DNA from: an uncultured Chitinophaga sp.
GTDB taxonomy: Bacteria; Bacteroidota; Bacteroidia; Chitinophagales; Chitinophagaceae
DNA length: 64,000 nucleotides
Assembly: GCF_902168175.1 (NCBI RefSeq)
Contig: NZ_CABHOU010000072.1
Span: forward strand, 360,294-424,293
Direction of reading: 5' to 3'
A program made the position numbers and the translations under genes. The notes under the pieces are model-generated. The model saw only the letters and a list, made by a program, of their open reading frames with translations, was not told the DNA's origin and did no database searches. Shown here piece by piece: positions 56,788 through 64,000 of the stretch (position 1 is its first letter; each line of letters starts with the position of its first letter).

Positions 56788-57766
56788 TTGTTTGCAGCCA
56801 TTTTTCGAGTTGTAAATTACAGGCATTTTCCAGCAATTGCAAACGCTGTACCTGTTCGTAATGCAGTTTAATGGCCTCGTTCACACTCACGAGCAGAAAG
56901 TTGATCTGCTGATACGACCGGTGTTGCGCCAGCGATGGAAGGTCGGCCGTTATTACATGTGCAATACGCGGATAACCACCTGTCGTCTGATGATCGGCGG
57001 TGAGTATGATCATTTGTCCGTCGGGCATTAACTGGATGGTGCCGCGGGTAACACCCGACGACAGTAATTCTCCTTCTTTGTAATGTTTTAAAGCCACCCC
57101 TTCGAGCCTGTACCCCATACGGTCGCAGTGACGCGAGCAGTCAAAGGTATGTGTAACCAGTTGTGAAGCATCGCTTAACAGTGTGTACTCACTGCCTGCG
57201 GTAATTCTCAACTGGCTGGTATGATAAAGATTATCTGTATAGATCATCCAGGGCAACACCTTAAAGTCTTTATGCTCCAGTAAGGGCGCATAACTGGCCT
57301 TCTTTTTCAGCGGCAGTACATCGTTCTTTTGTAATGCCCGTCCGCGAAAGCCGCCGGCTTCGGCCTTCAGGTGTGTACTATAGCTGCCCATCCAGGGCTC
57401 AATATCAAATCCTCCCCTTACGCCCATATAACAGCGGGCCCCGGTAACCGGACCTTTAAAATGCAGTAAAGCGTGTGCAGCCACCAGTATGGGTTTGTTC
57501 AATGGCAGCGGACGGCCATCGATGGTGGCGGTAAAATCGGCACCCGATAAGGCAATAATAGCGCCCGACTCAAACAGGAATGAAGAGGCAGGGAAGTGCA
57601 TTTCCAGCACGCCCGTGGCGGACGTATTACCCACCAGCGCATTCACGGCACGCACGGCAATACGGTCCATCGCGCCACCGGGATTGATACCGAGGTGCTG
57701 ATAACCGTAACGGCCGGTATCCTGGATAGTATCCAGCAGGCCGGGTTGTAAAACACGTATACTCAC
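56774..57766 (-). CDS. pxpC: 5-oxoprolinase subunit C
   Basis: 330 residues. The start SIRVLQPGLLDTIQDTGRYG and following GYQHLGINPGGAMDRIA are typical of PxpC (KipA/biotin-dependent carboxyltransferase-like). It forms the catalytic complex with PxpB. Overlaps pxpB by 4 bases and pxpA by 14 bases. Confidence 0.92.
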   Translation of the reverse strand: MSIRVLQPGLLDTIQDTGRYGYQHLGINPGGAMDRIAVRAVNALVGNTSATGVLEMHFPASSFLFESGAIIALSGADFTATIDGRPLPLNKPILVAAHALLHFKGPVTGARCYMGVRGGFDIEPWMGSYSTHLKAEAGGFRGRALQKNDVLPLKKKASYAPLLEHKDFKVLPWMIYTDNLYHTSQLRITAGSEYTLLSDASQLVTHTFDCSRHCDRMGYRLEGVALKHYKEGELLSSGVTRGTIQLMPDGQMIILTADHQTTGGYPRIAHVITADLPSLAQHRSYQQINFLLVSVNEAIKLHYEQVQRLQLLENACNLQLEKWLQTNGLY

Positions 57767-58476
57767 GATGGTTGTTTCATTTGAAAAAATTCACCGGCCG
57801 AAATAGGCACAAATGTTACCTGGTCGCCCGGCTGGCAATAGCTGGCCGGTTCGCGGGCGGCATCGAATAAACGCAGCGGCGTTTGGCCGATGATGTTCCA
57901 GCCTCCGGGAGAAGCTAACGGATATATGCCTGTTTGTTCGCCTGCTATGCCTACACAGCCCGCAGGCACTAACGCCCTTGGTTTAGAGAGGCGAGGCGCT
58001 ACCAGTTGCGCATCTACCGACCCCATATAAGGGAAGCCTGGCAAAAAGCCCAGCATATAAACGGTGTAACTCCTGCCACTATGCAGGTTTATCAATTCAT
58101 CGACCGACATGCTTTTCTGTGCTGCCAGCGCTTCAATATCAAACCCCAGGGAAGGATCGTAGCAAACAGGTACCTCTATATGCCTGGCGGCCATAATGTC
58201 CGTCACGTCCAGGTCCTGCAACAGCTCGCGCAGATGCAGGTTTGCCCATCCCGATACTTCGTGATCGAAATGTTCATAAATGTAAAAAGCATCGTACACG
58301 ATGGTAAGCGAGGCATAAGCGGGAATGAGGTCCCTCACCCAGGGAAGTTTAAGTTCCCGCAATCGTCGAAACGCGGCCATTACCTGCCGGTTCACTACGG
58401 GGTCTATCCTTTGTGGCCAGTTCAGCAGCAATGCGTTCTCTCCCTGTTGTATAATGTCGTATCCTAATGGTTGCAC
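57763..58476 (-). CDS. pxpB: 5-oxoprolinase subunit B
   Basis: 237 residues of the KipI/PxpB family, with the conserved VYMLGFLPGFPYMGSVDAQL and LVAPRLSKPRALVPAGCVGI segments and PGGWNIIGQTP. It binds PxpC. First of the pxp genes; 29 bases after the amidase gene on the same strand. Confidence 0.93.
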   Translation of the reverse strand: MQPLGYDIIQQGENALLLNWPQRIDPVVNRQVMAAFRRLRELKLPWVRDLIPAYASLTIVYDAFYIYEHFDHEVSGWANLHLRELLQDLDVTDIMAARHIEVPVCYDPSLGFDIEALAAQKSMSVDELINLHSGRSYTVYMLGFLPGFPYMGSVDAQLVAPRLSKPRALVPAGCVGIAGEQTGIYPLASPGGWNIIGQTPLRLFDAAREPASYCQPGDQVTFVPISAGEFFQMKQPS

Positions 58477-58505
58477 CTTCTAAAAATACGAAATCCCTGC
58501 GATCC

Positions 58506-59327
58506 TTATTCCGATTGTTTCATGATACTATAGAGTACTTTCCTGGACGGATCATCGAGGGTAGCTCCTTTCGCAGAATCGGCCGGCATAAATTTACGGC
58601 GGAAAGCTTCTACAGCGCCCACACTGTCTTTCACATTATACCCTACGATACGTAACGCCTGCAAGGGTTCAAAGTTAGCAGGCAGGTTGATGGAAGAGGT
58701 ATCGTACCAAAGTCCGAAGCCCTTTTCGGCAAGCTGCTGCCAAGGAAAATAAGCACTTGGATCTACTTTGCGGCGCGGTGCTATATCGCCATGACCTATG
58801 AAGTTAGCCTGTGGGATATTGTAACGGTGTTTCAGCGTATCGAGCAACACCAGCAGGCTGCGCACCTGCATAGGCGCAAACGGTTCCGTGCCATTGTTAT
58901 CCAGTTCAATACCAATGGAGGCAGAATTAATATCCGTCACACTCCCCCACTTTGCAGCACCGCCATGCCAGGCGCGGAGATAGTCGTTCAGCATATGATG
59001 GATCACCCCGTCACGGCAAATTACATAATGGGCACTTACCTGCGTACGCGTCATCGTAAACGTTTTAAGCGTTTGGTCGCAGGAGTTTTGGGCCGTGTGG
59101 TGAATGATCACGAAGTTCGGTTTCCGCAGGTTAAAGTTAACCGTACCCGCCCACCAGTAGGTTTGGTCCACTGAGTCTACAGCGATACCTGCAGGCTTAC
59201 CATTAAGCCCGGCCGTGAGTTCCTTTGCCTGCTTACGGTAAACCTTATTAGTAGTTTTGTAAGGCTGCGGTGCGCAGGCCCATAAGGCCAGCAGTAGCGC
59301 TAATGCAATGCCGTGATTTTTTCTCAT
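58506..59327 (-). CDS. N-acetylmuramoyl-L-alanine amidase (Amidase_2) lipoprotein
   Basis: 273 residues with lipobox LWAC (Cys18). The zinc ligands are visible in FVIIHHTAQNSCDQTLKTFT, RAWHGGAAKWG and FIGHGDIAPRRKVDPSAYFP. It cleaves the amide bond between muramic acid and the stem peptide and probably acts in cell-wall recycling in the periplasm. It is divergent from the SRPBCC gene at 59377. Confidence 0.9.
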   Translation of the reverse strand: MRKNHGIALALLLALWACAPQPYKTTNKVYRKQAKELTAGLNGKPAGIAVDSVDQTYWWAGTVNFNLRKPNFVIIHHTAQNSCDQTLKTFTMTRTQVSAHYVICRDGVIHHMLNDYLRAWHGGAAKWGSVTDINSASIGIELDNNGTEPFAPMQVRSLLVLLDTLKHRYNIPQANFIGHGDIAPRRKVDPSAYFPWQQLAEKGFGLWYDTSSINLPANFEPLQALRIVGYNVKDSVGAVEAFRRKFMPADSAKGATLDDPSRKVLYSIMKQSE

Positions 59328-59376
59328 AACGATAAATATAGCATGTTATTTGCAAGATGTCCATAAATCCATATGT

Positions 59377-59805
59377 ATGGCTAACAAATTCACTGCCAAA
59401 GCCTCCATTGCCATTAATGCACCTAAAGACAAGGTTTGGGAGGCGCTTACCGATCCCGATATGATCAGGGAGTACCTGTTTGGCACCGAAACCAGCACCG
59501 ACTGGAAGAAAGGCAGCCCTATTACTTACAAGGGCACCTGGAAAGGGCAGGCATATGAGGACAAAGGCACTATTATCGATATTATACCCGAAAAGCTGTT
59601 GCATACAACGTACCTGAGCGGCATGTCGGGGCAGGAAGACGTTCCTGAAAACTATGCTAATGTGATTTACGAGATATCGGAGCAAAGCGGTAAAACCGTA
59701 TTAAGCATCACGCAGGATAACAATGATACCGAAGAATCGAGGCAACATTCCGAGCAGAACTGGAACACCGTACTGGAAGGTCTTAAACTTCTCGTAGAAG
59801 CCTAA
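59377..59805 (+). CDS. SRPBCC-family protein, 142 aa
   Basis: The start is ATG 59377 (MANKFTAKASIAINAPKDKV); nine residues further upstream are rejected. START-like fold with PKDKVWEALTDPDMIREYLF at the front and a C-terminal helix (SEQNWNTVLEGLKLLVEA). Ligand unknown. It overlaps the convergent HPP gene by 4 bases. Confidence 0.82.
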   Translation: MANKFTAKASIAINAPKDKVWEALTDPDMIREYLFGTETSTDWKKGSPITYKGTWKGQAYEDKGTIIDIIPEKLLHTTYLSGMSGQEDVPENYANVIYEISEQSGKTVLSITQDNNDTEESRQHSEQNWNTVLEGLKLLVEA

Positions 59806-60371
59806 TAACGACGTTTGAACAGCGGCCGGGCCGGGTAATTACGGTGTTTGGAGGCATTGTTTACCACCAGTGCTACCGCCAGTAGTATCAGTACGCCGGT
59901 AAGTACCGGGCTAAGCACATACCAGAAACCCAGTGACTCTATCCTGGGTGTGCCCATATTAGCAATTAACGCCGTAGCGCCGCCAGGAGGATGCAGTGTT
60001 TTGGTAATTTGCATGGCCACGATCGATAAGGCTACTGCCAGGGCGCCACCCAACCATACTTCCTGCGGGAAAATCTTATGAAATATCACCCCAATTACGG
60101 CACTGATCAGGTGCCCGCCTATCAGGTTACGTGGCTGGGCGAGGGGGCTGTTAACTACTCCATAAATCAATACCGATGAAGCGCCGAATGAACCGATCAG
60201 GAACAGGTTTTCGTTGGCTACGAGGTATTTGCTGTTGATGAACCCAATGAGCCCTATCCCCAGGAAAGCGCCGAGGAATGTAATGATATGTTCTCTTGTG
60301 TCGATAAGGGTTTCGCGGTATAAGATGTACTTAGCCTTGCGATAACTCCTCTTAATCTTTTTAACCGGCAT
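59802..60371 (-). CDS. HPP-family membrane protein
   Basis: 189 residues with four membrane helices and the family motif LHPPGGATALIANMG. Relatives have been linked to nitrite transport in photosynthetic organisms; the role here is unknown. A basic N-terminus (VKKIKRSYRKAKY) sits in the cytoplasm. Confidence 0.88.
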   Translation of the reverse strand: MPVKKIKRSYRKAKYILYRETLIDTREHIITFLGAFLGIGLIGFINSKYLVANENLFLIGSFGASSVLIYGVVNSPLAQPRNLIGGHLISAVIGVIFHKIFPQEVWLGGALAVALSIVAMQITKTLHPPGGATALIANMGTPRIESLGFWYVLSPVLTGVLILLAVALVVNNASKHRNYPARPLFKRRY

Positions 60372-60408
60372 GTTTTGGTGGTGGAATGATGGTCGGGCGC
60401 AAAGATAA

Positions 60409-60528
60409 TTAATCCGCCTGTTTTAATTCAATCTTCCGGCCATCCGGGTCTTCAATTACCGCTGTATACCCCCATTCAGTATGGACTGGCGGGGTGGTTA
60501 CTTTCTTTCCTTTGATGATATCTACCGT
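60409..60528 (-). pseudogene. 3' remnant of a VOC/glyoxalase-fold gene
   Basis: The minus strand reads about 39 codons before the stop at 60409-60411, ending VHTEWGYTAVIEDPDGRKIE and LKQAD. This is the last strand and metal-site end of a VOC (glyoxalase/bleomycin resistance) domain, normally about 115-120 residues long. A stop (TGA) at 60529-60531 lies just before it, and the intact DUF4268-type gene fills the space where the first part should be. So the 5' two-thirds are lost. Confidence 0.7.
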
Positions 60529-60977
60529 TCAAATCCCTCCTTCGCCATGCACCAGAACTCATCGAGCGCCATGATGCGTGGTTTGAAGAAAGAGATAACA
60601 GCAGGCCATTGCGCCTGGTCGAATATATTGGAGGGTTGCAGGCTGACAGAGATGCTGCTGATATCCTGTCCATGTTCGTTAACCGCCTCCGGCTGCCATT
60701 TCCATTGTTCGCCCAGTGTTTCGTGGAAGAACGATCGCAGCTGTACGAACTGCTGGTAATAACGCCTGCGGGTAACAGGATCGGGATGGTTGATAACGAT
60801 CGCTATGCTGGCCGACTTCGTGCCCGCCTCCATTGAGAACTGCAGGTATTTGATGCCGGTTTTGTAGCTTACCCAGTTCGTTTTCATCCCATCCGCAGAT
60901 AAAACGGGCGACATGTATTTGCCGAAGGTAGTCCAGAATGCCTGCCGCAGCGCCGATGCCTCTTGTTTGGTGTACAT
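60522..60977 (-). CDS. DUF4268-type protein, 151 aa
   Basis: The start is ATG 60977 (MYTKQEASALRQAFWTTFGK); the track-independent longer frame adds three residues. The pattern FWTTFGKYMSPV, NWVSYKTGIKYLQF and ending in FFKPRIMALDEFWCMAKEGF fits the DUF4268 family, whose members are sometimes linked to restriction-type folds. No function is known. Its 3' end touches the VOC remnant, and its stop codon lies within that remnant in another frame. Confidence 0.78.
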   Translation of the reverse strand: MYTKQEASALRQAFWTTFGKYMSPVLSADGMKTNWVSYKTGIKYLQFSMEAGTKSASIAIVINHPDPVTRRRYYQQFVQLRSFFHETLGEQWKWQPEAVNEHGQDISSISVSLQPSNIFDQAQWPAVISFFKPRIMALDEFWCMAKEGFER

Positions 60978-60999
60978 AGACGGCAAAATTAAATATTTC

Positions 61000-61007
61000 T
61001 ATCTTTA
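61000..61007 (+). promoter_or_regulatory. Candidate -7 element abutting the DUF1330-type gene
   Basis: TATCTTTA, one base from TAnnTTTG, ends three bases before the ATG at 61011, again suggesting a nearly leaderless transcript. Confidence 0.3.
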
Positions 61008-61010
61008 AGT

Positions 61011-61313
61011 ATGCTGTACTTCACTCAACTCATTTACGTTATACCCGGGCAGGAATCCGTTTTTCATGAATTCGAAAACCATGTACTGCCGCTGCTTACC
61101 CAATATGGCGGATCGTTGTTGCTACGTGTTCGTCCATCCACGGGGGATATTATCGCCTGTGAGGGCGAAGTGCCTTACGAGGTACACCTATGCGCCTTTA
61201 AAGATCAGGCAGGCTTTGACGCTTACGCGCAGGACAAACACAGGCAGCAGTTCCTGCACCTGAAAAATAAATCAGTTAAATCAATGTTGTTGGTGAAGGG
61301 CGAGGCGCTTTAG
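61011..61313 (+). CDS. DUF1330-like dimeric alpha/beta-barrel protein, 100 aa
   Basis: A small ferredoxin-like fold: FTQLIYVIPGQESVFHEFEN, then LRVRPSTGDIIACEGEVPYE and AYAQDKHRQQFLHLKNKSVK. It resembles DUF1330 or antibiotic-monooxygenase-type dimeric barrels. Function unknown. Convergent with the rhamnosidase gene (4-base overlap). Confidence 0.72.
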   Translation: MLYFTQLIYVIPGQESVFHEFENHVLPLLTQYGGSLLLRVRPSTGDIIACEGEVPYEVHLCAFKDQAGFDAYAQDKHRQQFLHLKNKSVKSMLLVKGEAL

Positions 61314-63031
61314 TATTGTACATCAACCTTTACCCCTGGCGGCGATTTTATGTCTGATCCGATGCTGCCATCCGGACGTTTAAAGTGCCTGATATGCACG
61401 ATGCCTTTAGGTGTGGGGAATGTTCCTTCCACGTAAGTCAGGTTGCCCAGGTTAGGTTTAATCAGTAAACGTTTGCATCCCGGTTCCAATACCTGCACGC
61501 CCAATACATGTTCGGTGAGCCAGGCAGTTGGCCCCGAGGCCCATCCGTGGCAAAAGCTGTGACGGAAACCTTTGTAACAATAGGCTCCGTAATCGCCATG
61601 AATGTCTTTCTGGCCGGGTGTTACGAAAGTGTCTATTCTTCCGGCACCGGGTATCCAATCCATATTAAAATCTTCCCAGAACGTAGTAGCACCGAGATCG
61701 AGCATGGCGCCCCAGTAAGTACGGATATCGTTCATCGCGCCCACATAGTCGCCAGCTTTAGCTTTAGCCTGCAACATATAATAGCCGTAAAAAGTAGAGT
61801 AGTTTTTCACGCCACATACAGCAATTACCTCTTTGTTCATTTTATCCGCCGGCGCCAATCCGGATAAGGCCAATAGTGCCGCAGCCTGTTTCGATTCTTT
61901 GGCAGCAGGTATATATTTTTTCAGTTTGACAGCTGCAGCTTTGCAGTTATCAGCTGTTTCCCTATCTCCCAATACCGCGCTTAATTCGGCCCCCGCGTCC
62001 ATACACATCAGCAGCATAGCATGCAACCCGGCGTGGATAGCTGCTTTATCCTCACTGGAAGGCCAATCCAGGAAACGGTTACCGTCCAGCGCTTCTCTTC
62101 CATCCTTTCCGATCTTTGTTTGAAAATGAGCCAATAAAGCCTTCAGATAAGCCGATTGCTGACGCAGGTATTCGATATCGCCCGTTTTCATGTACCAGTC
62201 GCGCTGAATAATGACCCACCACATGGAATAAGACACCATGCCATTCATATAACCAGGCAGCGGTGTAATGTCGCGGGTAAGGTCGAGGCTTTTTGTGACT
62301 ACATCATTATTGCCAAATACAGCATTGATAGTAGCCACTTCGGGGTGCATATCGCCGATCCATACCAGGCGATCGCGTTTGATACCGTCCCACAGATACT
62401 CCTGCATGTTAAGATGTACCGTGTAAGCGCCGGTGGCCCATATCTCGTTGAGGCGTTCGTCGTTGCAACGGAACGAACCGAGGTAAGGAATATCGCGGTA
62501 AACAGCAATAGCACGCGCTTCCTTCAGTTGCAGGTCTACGCTATCGAGCATATCTATTCTCACAAAACGAAAACCAGTGTTGCCCACTTCCAGTTTACCC
62601 AACCAGGGCACCTCTACGATCATATCGCGCATAGCGTGATCATTCGTTGCGTTTTTTTCCGGTTCAATATTACTCATGGCCTCACTCACCGATTCGCCGA
62701 AACGGATACGCAGTTTAATAGGCCTGTGCGCGGGCGACATACCTGTAACCAACTGCAGGCCCCCGTGTAATTCTTTATCAAAATCAAGTAAAAGGGAAGC
62801 ATTTTTCTTAAGGATGCACATGTTCTTGTTCGAGAGGTCACCCTGACCATTGCCGGGCAGCAGTAATGCTGCGGCATTGGTTACACCATCCTGCAAAAGC
62901 ACGCGGCCGGGCGAAAGATAATCGCGCACCAGCGGCAAGCGTTCCGGCTTCACGTTGTTTTTAGCAGTAATTACAGGCTGCTGCGCAGTGGCAGAAAACG
63001 ATATCAACAGGAAAAACAGAAGACGCTTCAT
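61310..63031 (-). CDS. GH78-like alpha-L-rhamnosidase, secreted
   Basis: 573 residues from ATG 63031; a longer frame adds 14 residues before the signal peptide (MKRLLFFLLISFSATAQ). It has a beta-sandwich N-terminal part, the (alpha/alpha)6 barrel typical of GH78 with EYLWDGIKRDRLVWIGDMHP (acid residues of the active site), DYGAYCYKGFRHSFCHGWAS and a C-terminal beta domain. It removes terminal rhamnose from plant or microbial glycans. It follows a GH106-like gene on the same strand. Confidence 0.85.
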   Translation of the reverse strand: MKRLLFFLLISFSATAQQPVITAKNNVKPERLPLVRDYLSPGRVLLQDGVTNAAALLLPGNGQGDLSNKNMCILKKNASLLLDFDKELHGGLQLVTGMSPAHRPIKLRIRFGESVSEAMSNIEPEKNATNDHAMRDMIVEVPWLGKLEVGNTGFRFVRIDMLDSVDLQLKEARAIAVYRDIPYLGSFRCNDERLNEIWATGAYTVHLNMQEYLWDGIKRDRLVWIGDMHPEVATINAVFGNNDVVTKSLDLTRDITPLPGYMNGMVSYSMWWVIIQRDWYMKTGDIEYLRQQSAYLKALLAHFQTKIGKDGREALDGNRFLDWPSSEDKAAIHAGLHAMLLMCMDAGAELSAVLGDRETADNCKAAAVKLKKYIPAAKESKQAAALLALSGLAPADKMNKEVIAVCGVKNYSTFYGYYMLQAKAKAGDYVGAMNDIRTYWGAMLDLGATTFWEDFNMDWIPGAGRIDTFVTPGQKDIHGDYGAYCYKGFRHSFCHGWASGPTAWLTEHVLGVQVLEPGCKRLLIKPNLGNLTYVEGTFPTPKGIVHIRHFKRPDGSIGSDIKSPPGVKVDVQY

Positions 63032-63107
63032 AGGCACAAAATAGCAGCAGAAAGGTACGGTTTCATCCTGCACTATCCTGTAAAAATCGATTATTGTGAT
63101 GAGTGGT

Positions 63108-64000
63108 TTAGTAAACGATGTGTTCCAGTTTAACAGGGCCCAACAAACCGGCAGACTGGTAAGCGCTTTCAGGCTTGTATGGATTAGCGTTTAACCAGGT
63201 GCCACGTTCCTTTTCAGGCAACTTACTGTCACCGATCAGGCGGTTTACCCAGGTATTTACCACTTCCACCTCCAGTTTGTTGCTGCCTTTTTTAAGCGCC
63301 GTGGTCACATCAACGCGATAAGGAGCCGTCCATACAGTACCCACATCTACCCCATTCAGTTTCACTTTTCCCATCACCATTACCTTGCCCAGATCAATGA
63401 AACTATTGCCCCTTGGCAGTTCTGCAATATTGAAAGTAGTGGTATATACGGCAGTGCCGGAATAGTTCTTCACCTGTTCGTTCGCATGTTTGCTCCAATC
63501 GCTCAGCTCTTCCATTTCGATCGTTTTAGCAGGGCCCCTGCTGGCGCGTTCAAACTTCACCTCCCAAACATTGCGCAATTCGGTCACTACCTCGGATGAA
63601 GGGAAATTTTTGCTACCCGTTTTAGATGGGGCTGCAGTTTTACGAAATACAATAAACGCACTTTCGTACGCTTCGAGCTGTAAAGGCACTACCGTGCTTT
63701 TACCATTATAACTATACTCCGGCAGATTGCGCATGCTTCCGCTAACGGCGTCCCACAACTCCGGCTGCAGTCCATGCACGCGGAATTCGGGAAAGATGAC
63801 CACCTTATCTGCCGTTTGGTTCGTCAGGAAATAGATATCTCCCTCCACGGTGCTGCGGTGCGTGTAGAGTACATCTTTATTCTTCAGGCTCACATCTGGT
63901 TTGAGTTGAATTTCAGCGAGTGCTTCTTCAAGACTCATATTGTTTAACAACAGTCCGTTCCCGTATTTACGCTTTTTCTGCAAGCGGTCGGCACCCCACA
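63108..64000 (-). CDS. GH106-like alpha-L-rhamnosidase, C-terminal part (cut by the window end)
   Basis: The frame is open to the right edge, so the N-terminus is missing; the visible 297 residues end with a galactose-binding-like beta-sandwich (AVYTTTFNIAELPRGNSFID, VKLNGVDVGTVWTAPYRVDV, NTWVNRLIGDSKLPEKERGT). The stretch LYTHRSTVEGDIYFLTNQTA and FRVHGLQPELWDAVSG matches GH106 or related large glycosidases. With the GH78-like gene 76 bases downstream it forms part of a rhamnose-glycan degradation cluster. Confidence 0.75.
   Translation of the reverse strand, partial: WGADRLQKKRKYGNGLLLNNMSLEEALAEIQLKPDVSLKNKDVLYTHRSTVEGDIYFLTNQTADKVVIFPEFRVHGLQPELWDAVSGSMRNLPEYSYNGKSTVVPLQLEAYESAFIVFRKTAAPSKTGSKNFPSSEVVTELRNVWEVKFERASRGPAKTIEMEELSDWSKHANEQVKNYSGTAVYTTTFNIAELPRGNSFIDLGKVMVMGKVKLNGVDVGTVWTAPYRVDVTTALKKGSNKLEVEVVNTWVNRLIGDSKLPEKERGTWLNANPYKPESAYQSAGLLGPVKLEHIVY

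Overview
The window looks like chromosomal DNA of a Bacteroidota, most likely a Chitinophaga-like member of the Chitinophagaceae. Support comes from a SusC/SusD pair, a very large secreted protein with a C-terminal type IX secretion sorting region, TAnnTTTG-type -7 promoter elements, weak Shine-Dalgarno signals, an HMA-AraC copper regulator and rhamnosidase genes. It is mostly ordinary core and accessory chromosome: I see no prophage, transposase, CRISPR array, tRNA or rRNA.

Layout. 1-2.6 kb: 5'-truncated cystathionine beta-synthase, a BtuF-like metal-receptor protein and a Tat-type Rieske lipoprotein. 2.7-8.5 kb (minus): two hypothetical proteins and a 1528-residue T9SS-exported repeat protein. 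8.7-13.1 kb (plus): fbaA, accD, smpB, a TPR lipoprotein and a META-domain lipoprotein, most separated by clear terminators. 13.1-16.5 kb (minus): HlyD adaptor plus C39-peptidase ABC exporter. 16.9-24.4 kb: secreted clan GH-A glycosidase, cold-shock protein, orphan NarL-type regulator divergent from a SusC/SusD pair. 24.4-31.5 kb (minus): AHSA1 protein, a retropepsin-like protein lacking its catalytic Asp, a repeat-rich gap, thioredoxin-like proteins and a copper module (HMA-AraC regulator, copA, copZ). 31.7-34.3 kb: a TPR-AAA ATPase paired with a TPR membrane protein. 35.2-44.8 kb: AsmA-like giant protein, FAD oxidoreductase, lone ExbD, map, ClC channel, HAD phosphatase, dinB. 45-49.6 kb: metY and katE. 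49.7-53.4 kb: RsbQ-like hydrolase with a GAF-PAS partner, a small membrane protein and a PAS histidine kinase. 53.5-59.3 kb: seven closely spaced minus-strand genes carrying the 5-oxoprolinase set pxpB-pxpC-pxpA plus an NRAMP-like permease. 59.4-64 kb: small proteins, a VOC pseudogene remnant and two rhamnosidase-type genes, the last cut by the window end.

Functional links. Sulfur amino-acid metabolism appears twice (cystathionine beta-synthase and metY, the latter with a palindromic candidate operator). The copper genes form one sensing/export/chaperone unit. RsbQ plus a PAS protein repeats the logic of Bacillus RsbQ-RsbP without the phosphatase. The permease in the pxp operon lacks the NRAMP metal-site residues and probably moves oxoproline or a related compound. 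The most novel items are the phased direct repeats before the glycosidase and katE genes, the long hairpin covering the exbD start codon, the TPR-AAA/TPR-membrane pair, the three-copy dispersed repeat, and a leader motif shared by fbaA and accD.
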